DNA of 64,000 nucleotides, taken from Thioalkalicoccus limnaeus (GTDB taxonomy: Bacteria > Pseudomonadota > Gammaproteobacteria > Chromatiales > Chromatiaceae). Of the stretch, positions 57,010 to 64,000 are shown in pieces. Below the pieces are notes generated by a model. That model was not told the origin of the DNA and did not search any database. It was given only the letters and a program-made list of their open reading frames with translations. The position numbers and the translations under genes were made by a program. How positions within the stretch are numbered: position 1 is the stretch's first letter; every line of letters starts with the position of its first letter. The stretch covers positions 186,001-250,000 of the forward strand of contig NZ_JBDKXB010000002.1 of NCBI RefSeq assembly GCF_041197575.1, in the 5' to 3' direction.

Positions 57010-57926
57010 ATCCGGTCTATCTCGAAACCGCGCGCCTGCTGACGCAGGTCGCGCCGTTGGTGTTCGTGGATGACACCTTTGCCCTGAAGGGCGGCACTGC
57101 GATCAATCTGTTCGTGCGCGACATGCCGCGTCTGTCGGTCGATCTGGATTTGGTCTTTCCCGATCACACGCTGCCGCGCGACGAGGCGCTGGCGCGCATC
57201 AACGAGGCTATCCGACAGGCAGCCGAGCGGCTGAAGAAGCGAGGATTCCAGACGCATACGCCTGCTGCGGCAGCGGGGGAGACCAAGCTGCTGGTGCGGC
57301 GCGGCTCGATTCAGGTCAAGGTCGAAGTCAACTTCGTCATGCGCGGGACCGTACAGCCAGTGCGCCTCGCTTCGCTCACGCCGGTTGCCCGTGACGTGTT
57401 GATGGCCGATCTGGAGATTCCGGTGGTATCGCTGGAGGACATGTACAGCGGCAAGCTGGTGGCGGCACTGGATCGGCAGCATCCGCGCGACCTGTTCGAC
57501 GTGATGCAGCTCTTCGCGCACGAGGGCATCACGCCCGGCATCCGGCGCGCGTTCGTGGTCTACCTGGCCAGCAGCAATCGGCCAATCCATGAGGTGTTGT
57601 TCACGCCGCTGCGGGACATCCGGCACGACTACGAGCACAACTTCCAAGGCATGACGGCTGAGTCGGTGCCGCTCGATGCGCTACTCGCCGCGCGAGAACG
57701 CATGGTGCGCGAACTCCAGCAGGGGCTGGATGACAACGAGCGACGCTTCCTGCTGTCGCTGGTCTCGGGTGCGCCCGACTGGCCGCTACTGGGAATCGCG
57801 CACCTCGAACATCTGCCTGGAATCCGCTGGAAGCTACACAACCTGGCGCAGTTGCAGCAGACCGATGCGAGGAAGTTCACTGAGCAAGCCGACCTACTCG
57901 GCAAGCAGCTATCTGCGTTATCCTAG
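57006..57926 (+). CDS. abiEii: AbiEii-type nucleotidyltransferase toxin
   Basis: A 306-aa protein of the AbiEii/AbiGii family. The nucleotidyltransferase signature is intact: FALKGGTAINLF, then the catalytic RLSVDLDLVF. Later conserved blocks are SLEDMYSGKLVAALDRQHPRDLFDV and FTPLRDIRHDYE. Family role: abortive-infection toxin acting as an NTP-transferase; related enzymes modify tRNA. Coupled to abiEi, so a complete type IV toxin-antitoxin pair is present. Confidence 0.9.
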   Translation: MNPVYLETARLLTQVAPLVFVDDTFALKGGTAINLFVRDMPRLSVDLDLVFPDHTLPRDEALARINEAIRQAAERLKKRGFQTHTPAAAAGETKLLVRRGSIQVKVEVNFVMRGTVQPVRLASLTPVARDVLMADLEIPVVSLEDMYSGKLVAALDRQHPRDLFDVMQLFAHEGITPGIRRAFVVYLASSNRPIHEVLFTPLRDIRHDYEHNFQGMTAESVPLDALLAARERMVRELQQGLDDNERRFLLSLVSGAPDWPLLGIAHLEHLPGIRWKLHNLAQLQQTDARKFTEQADLLGKQLSALS

Positions 57927-58274
57927 AAGGCGATTGATGGTGGTGTCGCCAGAGTCGTCGTCTCGCAAATCGCTCATATCCCGCGCCAGCAAAAGGTATG
58001 CGCTTCTGACGGTAAGAGCGACGGTAAAGGCCCCATGTCGATCACAGCCAACCCTTTAACCACGCGGACTTGCGTGACCCGTTGATGATCGAGTGGGCAT
58101 CGCCCTAGCGGGCGTGCCGGCCTGGCGGCAGGTCGAAGGCTGCGATTCGCTGGCCGACCTTTTGGAGGTGGTGCGGCCGGCTTGCGCTCCTCGGTCCGGA
58201 ATAGCCACTCCGTGGCGAGCGCGGACGAACTGGATGTCTTGCGTTCGAGCATCGGCAGGGCGCGATCGAGCGTA
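57927..58274. other. island right end, attachment repeat and arm-like sites
   Basis: A 348-base region without a gene. TGACGGTAA at 58007-58015 and GACGGTAA at 58020-58027 match the repeats of the left end. GATCGAGTGGG at 58087-58097 repeats the guaA end and is the candidate right attachment core. Sequence after 58097 is GC-rich and chromosomal in character. Confidence 0.72.
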
Positions 58275-59399
58275 TCAGGCGGCGCCGGCCTTGGGCCGCT
58301 TCCAGGTATAGATGGCGGTCACCGCGTAATTCCAGACCGCGCCGACCAGGATCCCGGCGATCGCTGACAGGACCCAGTAGGATTCCGCCTGGAACAGATA
58401 GGTCGCGATGCCGACGTTGGCCAGCGCGCCCACGCTGCACGCCAGGACGAACGACAGCCAGCCCCAGATCAGCGCCCGACCGCGCAGGCGCATGTCCCGG
58501 TAGGTCAGGATGTTGTTGAGGAAGAAGTTGCTGGTCATGGCCACCAGGGTCGCAACGGCCTGTCCGACGAGGAAGCTGACGCCGAGCCCCTTGAAGAGGA
58601 GCCACAGCACTAGAAGGTGTACGCCGACGCCGACGCCGCCGATCAGCGAAAAGGCGATGAAGCGCAGCGGGATCAAGGGGCCGAGCAGCTTCTGGATCAG
58701 CATCAACAGATATTCCCACAGGACGGCGTTGTCGAGTTTGCTCGCACCGGCCTGGCGCACGCGGAACTCGTAGGGCAGTTCGCGGAAGCGCAGCGGCGGT
58801 TCGCCAGAGGCGAAGAGATCGAGCAGGATCTTGAAGCCGACGCCGCTGAGGCGGCGGACCCGGCGGCGAAAGACCTCAGCGCGGACCATGAAGAAACCGC
58901 TCATCGGATCTTTGATGTCGGCCTTGATCAGGCGGCGGCCGAGGTTGCCGGCGAAGCGGCTCATCGAGCGGCGGCGCTCGTCCCAGCCGCCGAGCCCACC
59001 GCCGGCGACATAGCGACTGCCGATGACGATGTCGAGATCCTCGCTGCGCAGGGCCGCGAGCATGTCCGGCAGCAGGGTCTCGTCGTGTTGCAGATCGGCA
59101 TCCATCACCGCGAGATAGGGCGCGCTCGACGCGAGCAGGCCCTCGATGCAGGCCGACGACAGCCCGCGTCGTCCGATCCGCTGCAGCACCCGCACCCGCC
59201 GATCGGCGGCCGCGAGGGTCCGCGCCCGGTCGGCAGTGCCATCCGGCGAGTCATCGTCGACGATGATCAGTTCCCATGCGAGGCCGCTCAGCGTCCGTTC
59301 GACGCGCCCGACCAGATCGGCGAGGTTGTCGGCCTCGTTGTAAGTCGGAACGATCACGGATAAGAGCGGTGGCGGGCACGGGGTCGACGGCATGGACAT
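58275..59399 (-). CDS. GT2 glycosyltransferase fused to GtrA membrane domain
   Basis: 374 aa from ATG 59399 (an ATG at 59393 is equivalent). The N-terminal GT2 domain (~1-230) is of the dolichyl/polyprenyl-phosphate mannosyltransferase type: LSVIVPTYNEADNLADLV, IIVDDDSPDGTA, VMDADLQHDETLLP (DxD region) and DPMSGFFMVR. The C-terminal ~120 residues are a four-helix GtrA domain (RFIAFSLIGGVGVGVHLLVL, ATLVAMTSNFFLNN). Likely makes a polyprenyl-phosphate sugar for the GT39-like enzyme encoded divergently next to it. Confidence 0.92.
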   Translation of the reverse strand: MSMPSTPCPPPLLSVIVPTYNEADNLADLVGRVERTLSGLAWELIIVDDDSPDGTADRARTLAAADRRVRVLQRIGRRGLSSACIEGLLASSAPYLAVMDADLQHDETLLPDMLAALRSEDLDIVIGSRYVAGGGLGGWDERRRSMSRFAGNLGRRLIKADIKDPMSGFFMVRAEVFRRRVRRLSGVGFKILLDLFASGEPPLRFRELPYEFRVRQAGASKLDNAVLWEYLLMLIQKLLGPLIPLRFIAFSLIGGVGVGVHLLVLWLLFKGLGVSFLVGQAVATLVAMTSNFFLNNILTYRDMRLRGRALIWGWLSFVLACSVGALANVGIATYLFQAESYWVLSAIAGILVGAVWNYAVTAIYTWKRPKAGAA

Positions 59400-59502
59400 G
59401 GCAGGTCGGTCACTCACGGCGAATAGGTTCGAGGCCCGATCAAAATCGGAGCGGGGATCGGGTATTGTAGGGCGCCTTTCGCCATCGGTTCTGGGAAACC
59501 TC

Positions 59503-61068
59503 ATGGAAGCAGTACAACGTCCTCGTCGGTCGCCGCACTGGGCCCTCTGGTTGATCCTGGTCGTGGTCGGGATCACGCTGTGGCGAATCCTCGCCGCGTG
59601 GCTGATGCCGGTGACGCAGGACGAGGCCTATTACTTCGACTGGGCGCGCCATCTCGCATGGGGCTACTTCGACCACCCGCCCGGCGTCGCACTGTTGGGG
59701 CTCGGCATTTGGTTGGAGCCCGGCTCGACCCTCGCCGGCCGCCTCGGTAACCTGATCGCGGCGACGGCGACGCTTTTCGTGCTGCTGTCCTTCTACCGCA
59801 ACGCCGGCCTGGCGTCGGCGCAGGATCGGCTGTTGGCGCTCGTGCTCGCGGTCGCGACGATCCCGGGGCTCGCGGTCGGCGTCTTGACGACGCCCGACAG
59901 CGTGCTGGCGCTGGCCTGGGCGCTGGCGCTGCACGAGGCCCTCGCGGCGCTGCAGCGGGATCGGCGACGCTGGGTCGCGGTCGGCGTCGTCGTCGGGCTC
60001 GGTCTGCTCGGGAAATACACGATGGTGCTGATCGGCCCCGTTCTGTTGTGGGCGCTGCTTCGTGCCGATCCCGGCGCATTGCGCACGCGCTGGCCCTACC
60101 TCGGCGCGCTGGCCGCGCTGCTGGTGTTCCTGCCGCACCTGATCTGGAACGCGCAGCATGATTGGCTGACGATGCGCTTCCAGTTCGGTCACGGCTTCGC
60201 GCTCGATACCGGGGCGGCCGTCGACACCGCCCTGCCGGAGCCACTCGCCGCCGCGGCGACACCGGTGCCGGTGGCCTCGCCGGGCTGGGGCGGCCTGCTC
60301 GGCTACGCCGGCCAACAGATCGCGTTGCTGGGTGTGTTCGCGCTGCCGTTGCTCGCGGCCCTGTTCGGTCGTGGCGCCTGGCGACGTATCCGCGCGGACC
60401 TTGGCGCGCACCTGGATCCCAAGGCTCGGCCGCTGCTCCATGCCGGCACCCTGGTGCCGCTCGCCTTCTTCGCCGTCGCCGCCTGGCGCAGCGAGGCCGA
60501 GGCCAACTGGCCCGTGGTCTATCTGTTGGCCGCAGCGCCGCTGCTGGCGCTCGCCGCCCGGCCGCTGTGGCGCTGGCTGATGGCGGCGGCCGCAATCAAT
60601 GTGCTGCTCGTGAGCCTCTACGTGGTCCATGGGGCCACCGCGGCGCTCCCGCTCCCGGACAGCGGACAGCGGATCCTGCGCGAGACCTATGGCTTCCGCG
60701 AACTGGCCGAACTCGCAGCGCGCCTCGATGGCCCGGTCTTCACGGATCGCTATCAGGCCACCGCCATGCTGCGTTTCTACGCACCGCCGCTCGGCGTCGG
60801 TCAATGGCCTGGCCTGACCCGGCCGTCGGAGTATCTGCGCGGCTCGTTCGCGAACGGAGACGCCGCAAAACGGATCGAGGAGGCTAGCGGCTTCTGGTTG
60901 ATCGCCCGCAGCCCCGGGCACGAGTTGCCGGGATTCCGGCTCGCCGAGGCGCGAACCCTCTTCATCTGCCAAGGCGAGGGCGTCATCGAAGCCGCTGACC
61001 CGCCCTGCGCCCAGCCGCTTAGGGTCTGGCGCTTGTATCGTTACCAACCGGAATCGATCGGCGGGTAG
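59503..61068 (+). CDS. GT39/ArnT-like membrane glycosyltransferase
   Basis: 521 aa from ATG 59503 (MEAVQRPRR). An N-terminal signal-anchor helix is followed by the GT-C catalytic loop VTQDEAYYFDWARHLAWGYFDHPPG, which contains the expected Asp-Glu, and then about ten further membrane helices. A C-terminal periplasmic domain ends in a Cys pair (LFICQGEG, DPPCAQPL). Predicted to move a sugar from a polyprenyl-phosphate carrier to a lipid or protein; the neighbouring GT2-GtrA protein would supply the donor. The acceptor is unknown. Confidence 0.88.
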   Translation: MEAVQRPRRSPHWALWLILVVVGITLWRILAAWLMPVTQDEAYYFDWARHLAWGYFDHPPGVALLGLGIWLEPGSTLAGRLGNLIAATATLFVLLSFYRNAGLASAQDRLLALVLAVATIPGLAVGVLTTPDSVLALAWALALHEALAALQRDRRRWVAVGVVVGLGLLGKYTMVLIGPVLLWALLRADPGALRTRWPYLGALAALLVFLPHLIWNAQHDWLTMRFQFGHGFALDTGAAVDTALPEPLAAAATPVPVASPGWGGLLGYAGQQIALLGVFALPLLAALFGRGAWRRIRADLGAHLDPKARPLLHAGTLVPLAFFAVAAWRSEAEANWPVVYLLAAAPLLALAARPLWRWLMAAAAINVLLVSLYVVHGATAALPLPDSGQRILRETYGFRELAELAARLDGPVFTDRYQATAMLRFYAPPLGVGQWPGLTRPSEYLRGSFANGDAAKRIEEASGFWLIARSPGHELPGFRLAEARTLFICQGEGVIEAADPPCAQPLRVWRLYRYQPESIGG

Positions 61069-61187
61069 GTGCTCGGCCGTGCCGAGCCCGCTGGGCGTCT
61101 CTCGGCGTTGTAGCTCAGCGCAGAAGCTGTGGCGGATAGGACGGCGGCAGACGTGTGAATGAAAGATAAGTTGCTGATCTTTCGAAT

Positions 61188-61278
61188 TGGCGGAGAGGGA
61201 GGGATTCGAACCCTCGATGGGCTATTAACCCATACACACTTTCCAGGCGTGCTCCTTAAGCCACTCGGACACCTCTCC
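61188..61278 (-). tRNA. tRNA-Ser (anticodon GGA)
   Basis: On the minus strand the gene starts GGAGAGGTGTCCGAGTGG and ends CCTCTCC-GCCA, so the CCA tail is encoded. The 7-bp acceptor stem pairs perfectly. The anticodon loop reads CTGGAAA (GGA at 61242-61244), decoding UCC/UCU. The long variable arm and GGTTCGAATCC T-loop region fit a class II serine tRNA. Length is 91 bases including CCA. Confidence 0.96.
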
Positions 61279-61793
61279 GGTTGAGTGCGGCGCCAGCGGA
61301 AGAACGCTGGCACGGCGACAGCGAAGGATAGCGCATCACCTGTGGTCGCGCAAAGTGCGCCCTCGACATGGCTCACGCAGTCCGTGGGCCAATTGGCCTT
61401 CACGGCGCCCCCGGGCGTCTTCCGCCAATGCCCCGCTGGTGCCGACTGGCGTTAAACGCCACTGGGTGCGTCAGGTCGACTGACGCGCGATGACGCGGAT
61501 GCAGCGATGCGGCGGATCGCGATACCCGACCGAACGGGCTGGCGCGCAGTCCGAGATGTCGTGTGCGTCTCATCGGCCGATCCACGAGCCAACCCCCGAG
61601 GATGCCTGGGTCGACGCAACGAGTCGGGGCGCCGCTCGACCCGCCCGTCGAATATGCGCTGCGCGGGATCTGTTGTGATGCCCGAACAGCGTACGATCTT
61701 TCCACTTATAATATTCTGGTCCGCTGTTGCACGGAGCATTCAACCTCGACCAGGTGGACCATCGAAACCCAGTTCAAAAGTTGGACTCCGTGT
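61279..61793. other. intergenic region, no gene recognised
   Basis: Some 515 bases between tRNA-Ser and the CBS-PAS-GGDEF gene. The short open frames here lack recognisable features. A perfect TATAAT lies at 61707-61712 in an AT-rich patch 82 bases before the next start, but no good -35 is found at the right distance. Confidence 0.6.
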
Positions 61794-64000
61794 ATGATTG
61801 AGCCCATCCCGACCTTGCAAGGCTTAGGCCGTCGGCCGCCGGTTGCCCTCCACCCGGGGGTGCCCCAGCTCGACGCGTTGCAGATCCTGACTCGCCATCA
61901 CGCCAGCGGCGGTCTCGTCGGTGACGCCGATGAGTTGGTTGGCGTGGTCACTGTCCGGCAACTCGTGTATGCCGCGCAGGCCGTCGATTGGCGGCACCAA
62001 CCGATTGGCCGGATCATCGAGCATGCGCCGATGCGGTTCGCGAGCGCGATGACGTGGCGCGAGGCCGGTCGAGTGCTATCGAAGCAACCCCGCGAACAGA
62101 TCCTGATCGTCGATCCCCCCGGTAGGCCGGCCGCGTTGGTTGGCCTGCGTGATCTGTTGTGCCGGCTCTACCTGAGTTCCGAGAGCACCGAGCGGCCGGC
62201 GATCGAGATCCTCGAGGCCAACCCCCCGATCCTGCCGGGTCGAACCCCGGCGAGCGAGGCCCTCGCTGCGATGGCCGAGGCCGACACCAACTGCGTGCTC
62301 ATCGGTTCGAAAAGGCGAATCGACGGACTCGTCACGCTGAGCGATCTGAGGCCGTTGTTGTTGTCTGGTGGCGACCTGCGCCGATCCGATCTGATCTCGC
62401 TGCGACACGGCTCGACCCTCGATCAACCCGTCGACCTGACATTGAGCGCGGCCCTGCACCATTTGCGCCGCTCCGGATCGGGCGAGTTGCTGATCTCGGA
62501 TCCTGCCGGTCGGCCGCTCGGGCGCATCACGCGGTTGGGCATGCTGCGCTTTCTGCTTGGCGAGGCAGGCCGTGCCGATGACGCCCTGGTGCCGCCTTCG
62601 GCCTCTTGCCGAACCTTTTGGGTCTGTCCAACGGTCCGCGAAGTTCGCGATCCGGCGACGAGCGAGGTCACGCTCGAACCGGCGATCGAGGCGCTGGTGT
62701 ACAGCGAGGCACGGTTCCGGGCGATCTTCGAGCAGGCCCCGCTCGGCATGGCCTTGCTGGACCACGATGGCCGCATCCTGCTGACGAACCCGAGTTTCGC
62801 GGGCCTCCTCGGTCAAAGCCCCGATGCCTTGCACCGATCCCGGCTGCTCGACTGGGTCGCCATCGATGACCAGGCCGCGTCTGCCGATCTGCTGCGCAGG
62901 CCTTTCGACGTCGGATCTTCCGGCCAGCGGTACCGAATGCGCATGGCGACCCGCGACGGCGCCTGGCGGGCGTGCGACCTGGTCCTCGCCCCGGTACCGA
63001 AGCTGACCGGCGAGGTCGTCGCCGCGGTCGCGATGGTGAGCGACGTCTCCGAGCATCGTGCCGCACTGCAACGTCTGCGTCAGGCCGAGGCCGTATTCGA
63101 AGCGACGCATGAAGGTATCCTGATCACCGATGCCGAGTGTCGGATCGTCGCCGTCAACCGGGCCTTTTGCGAGATTACCGGCTACCCCGAAAAGGAGGTG
63201 CTCGGTCGTAACCCGCGGTTCCTCCAATCCGGAGAGCACGATGCTGCCTTCTACCAGCGGATGTGGCACGCCATCGAAACCTTTGGCGAGTGGGACGGCG
63301 AGATCTGGAATCGGCGCCGCGATGGCGAGATCTATCCCCAATGGCTGAAGATCCGCCGCATCGACAGCGAGTTGGGCGGACCAGCGACCTATGTCGCCTT
63401 GTTCGCCGAGTTGAGCTCGGCCCAGGACGCGCAGGCGGCCGACTATCGGGCGCACCACGACGCTTTGACCGGGTTGCCGAATCGGCTGCTGTTCGAGGCC
63501 CGATTGGAGCATGGGCTGAATCGCATCGCACGTGAACGGCGACGTTTGGCCGTATTGATCCTCAACATCGACCGTTTCAGCCACGTGAACGACTGCCTGG
63601 GGTATCACCTCGGCGATGATCTGCTGCGCGAGATGGCCGACCGCTTGCGGGCCGTCTTACCGGAGCGAACCCGCGCGGCATGCCGCCGTGGTGGGGAATT
63701 CGTGTTCCTGTGCGAGGATCTTCAATCGACCGAAGAACCTGGTTTCCTGGCCGCGGAACTGATCCGCGCCCTCAAGACCCCCTTTTTCATTGGTGGTCAT
63801 AACCTTTTCGTCACTGCCAGCATCGGCATCAGCCTGTTTCCCGAAAACGGCGACACCGTGCTCCATCTGTGCCGAACCGCCGAGGCCGCGCTTGACCAGG
63901 TCAAGGAAGCTGGTGGTAACCATTACCAGTTCTACACTCCAGGCCTGACGCATCTTGCTCTGGAGCGCTTGACCCTCGAGGCCTTGCTGCGCGATGCCCT
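61794..64000 (+). CDS. CBS-PAS-GGDEF signalling protein (3' end beyond window)
   Basis: The open frame runs from ATG 61794 to the right edge, at least 735 codons, with no stop. Order: two CBS-domain pairs (~1-130 and ~131-260), a PAS domain (~300-420, IFEQAPLGMALLDHDGRIL), a second PAS (~430-550, ITDAECRIVAVNRAFCEITG), then a GGDEF domain (HHDALTGLPNRLLFEARLE). Its signature is degenerate: RGGEF (63687-63701) instead of GGDEF, with the metal-binding Asp lost, so cyclase activity is unlikely. The final residues (LALERLTLEALLRDA) are the usual lead-in to an EAL domain, so a c-di-GMP phosphodiesterase with CBS (adenine-nucleotide?) input is expected. Confidence 0.88.
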   Translation, partial: MIEPIPTLQGLGRRPPVALHPGVPQLDALQILTRHHASGGLVGDADELVGVVTVRQLVYAAQAVDWRHQPIGRIIEHAPMRFASAMTWREAGRVLSKQPREQILIVDPPGRPAALVGLRDLLCRLYLSSESTERPAIEILEANPPILPGRTPASEALAAMAEADTNCVLIGSKRRIDGLVTLSDLRPLLLSGGDLRRSDLISLRHGSTLDQPVDLTLSAALHHLRRSGSGELLISDPAGRPLGRITRLGMLRFLLGEAGRADDALVPPSASCRTFWVCPTVREVRDPATSEVTLEPAIEALVYSEARFRAIFEQAPLGMALLDHDGRILLTNPSFAGLLGQSPDALHRSRLLDWVAIDDQAASADLLRRPFDVGSSGQRYRMRMATRDGAWRACDLVLAPVPKLTGEVVAAVAMVSDVSEHRAALQRLRQAEAVFEATHEGILITDAECRIVAVNRAFCEITGYPEKEVLGRNPRFLQSGEHDAAFYQRMWHAIETFGEWDGEIWNRRRDGEIYPQWLKIRRIDSELGGPATYVALFAELSSAQDAQAADYRAHHDALTGLPNRLLFEARLEHGLNRIARERRRLAVLILNIDRFSHVNDCLGYHLGDDLLREMADRLRAVLPERTRAACRRGGEFVFLCEDLQSTEEPGFLAAELIRALKTPFFIGGHNLFVTASIGISLFPENGDTVLHLCRTAEAALDQVKEAGGNHYQFYTPGLTHLALERLTLEALLRDA

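Noticed and set aside
61707..61712. TATAAT as a definite promoter for the CBS-PAS-GGDEF gene
   Set aside because: A perfect -10 sequence, but the expected -35 position reads GAACAG; not enough to call a promoter.
62076..63608. A 510-codon minus-strand frame
   Set aside because: It is antisense to the CBS-PAS-GGDEF gene, whose domains are recognisable on the plus strand.

Overview
The window reads as chromosome of a GC-rich, purple-sulfur-bacterium-like gammaproteobacterium, most likely Chromatiaceae. The pointers are a secreted Tyr/Gly/Pro-rich sulfur globule protein (26673-27005), an ATP sulfurylase that closely resembles the Allochromatium type (40157-41353), an SbtA/SbtB-type bicarbonate uptake pair (23433-24708), and the gammaproteobacterial gene order radC-coaBC-dut-algC-argB-pyrE ... 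rph-yicC-gmk-rpoZ-spoT. These assignments come from family knowledge applied to the translated sequence; no database search was run.

Layout. 200-8235: coenzyme A, dUTP, arginine and pyrimidine genes. The algC position holds a phosphohexomutase-like protein that has lost its active-site residues. 8481-10499: a dynamin-family-like protein that has lost its GTPase motifs. 10613-14549: a minus-strand housekeeping run (yggU, yggT, proC, yggS, rdgB, rph), followed by a Ser/Thr kinase. 15661-19999: yicC-gmk-rpoZ-spoT. 20325-28626: a diguanylate cyclase, threonylcarbamoyl-AMP synthase, bicarbonate transport, purC, ridA, the sulfur globule gene behind a perfect FNR-type box, glucokinase and a metal-binding HMA protein. 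28755-37109: a NavAb-like voltage-gated sodium channel, then tamA-tamB, a lipid A-type acyltransferase and a YbhN-type membrane protein. 37142-45828: a DUF1631 protein with a small partner, sat, a pentapeptide-repeat protein and a lipopolysaccharide core cluster (waaA, GT4, GT9). 45954-50586: xseA, guaB, guaA.

The accessory part is a mobile island of about 7.5 kb, 50571-58097. It is inserted exactly at the 3' end of guaA. It carries a tyrosine integrase, an 11-bp direct repeat at its two ends, and clusters of a GACGGTAA motif near both ends that look like integrase arm sites. Cargo: a decayed small gene next to an HTH protein, an AlpA-like regulator, an IS66 fragment, an SF2 helicase with an N-terminal excisionase-type HTH plus a small CxxC/CxxC protein, and a divergent AbiE (abiEi-abiEii) toxin-antitoxin operon. 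The helicase and AbiE share a 310-bp AT-rich region with distinct operator-like repeats on each side. The helicase/small-protein pair is the best candidate here for an undescribed (probably anti-phage) system.

After the island come a GT2-GtrA glycosyltransferase, a GT39-type glycosyltransferase, tRNA-Ser(GGA), and a CBS-PAS-GGDEF protein that runs off the right edge and has a degenerate GGDEF signature.
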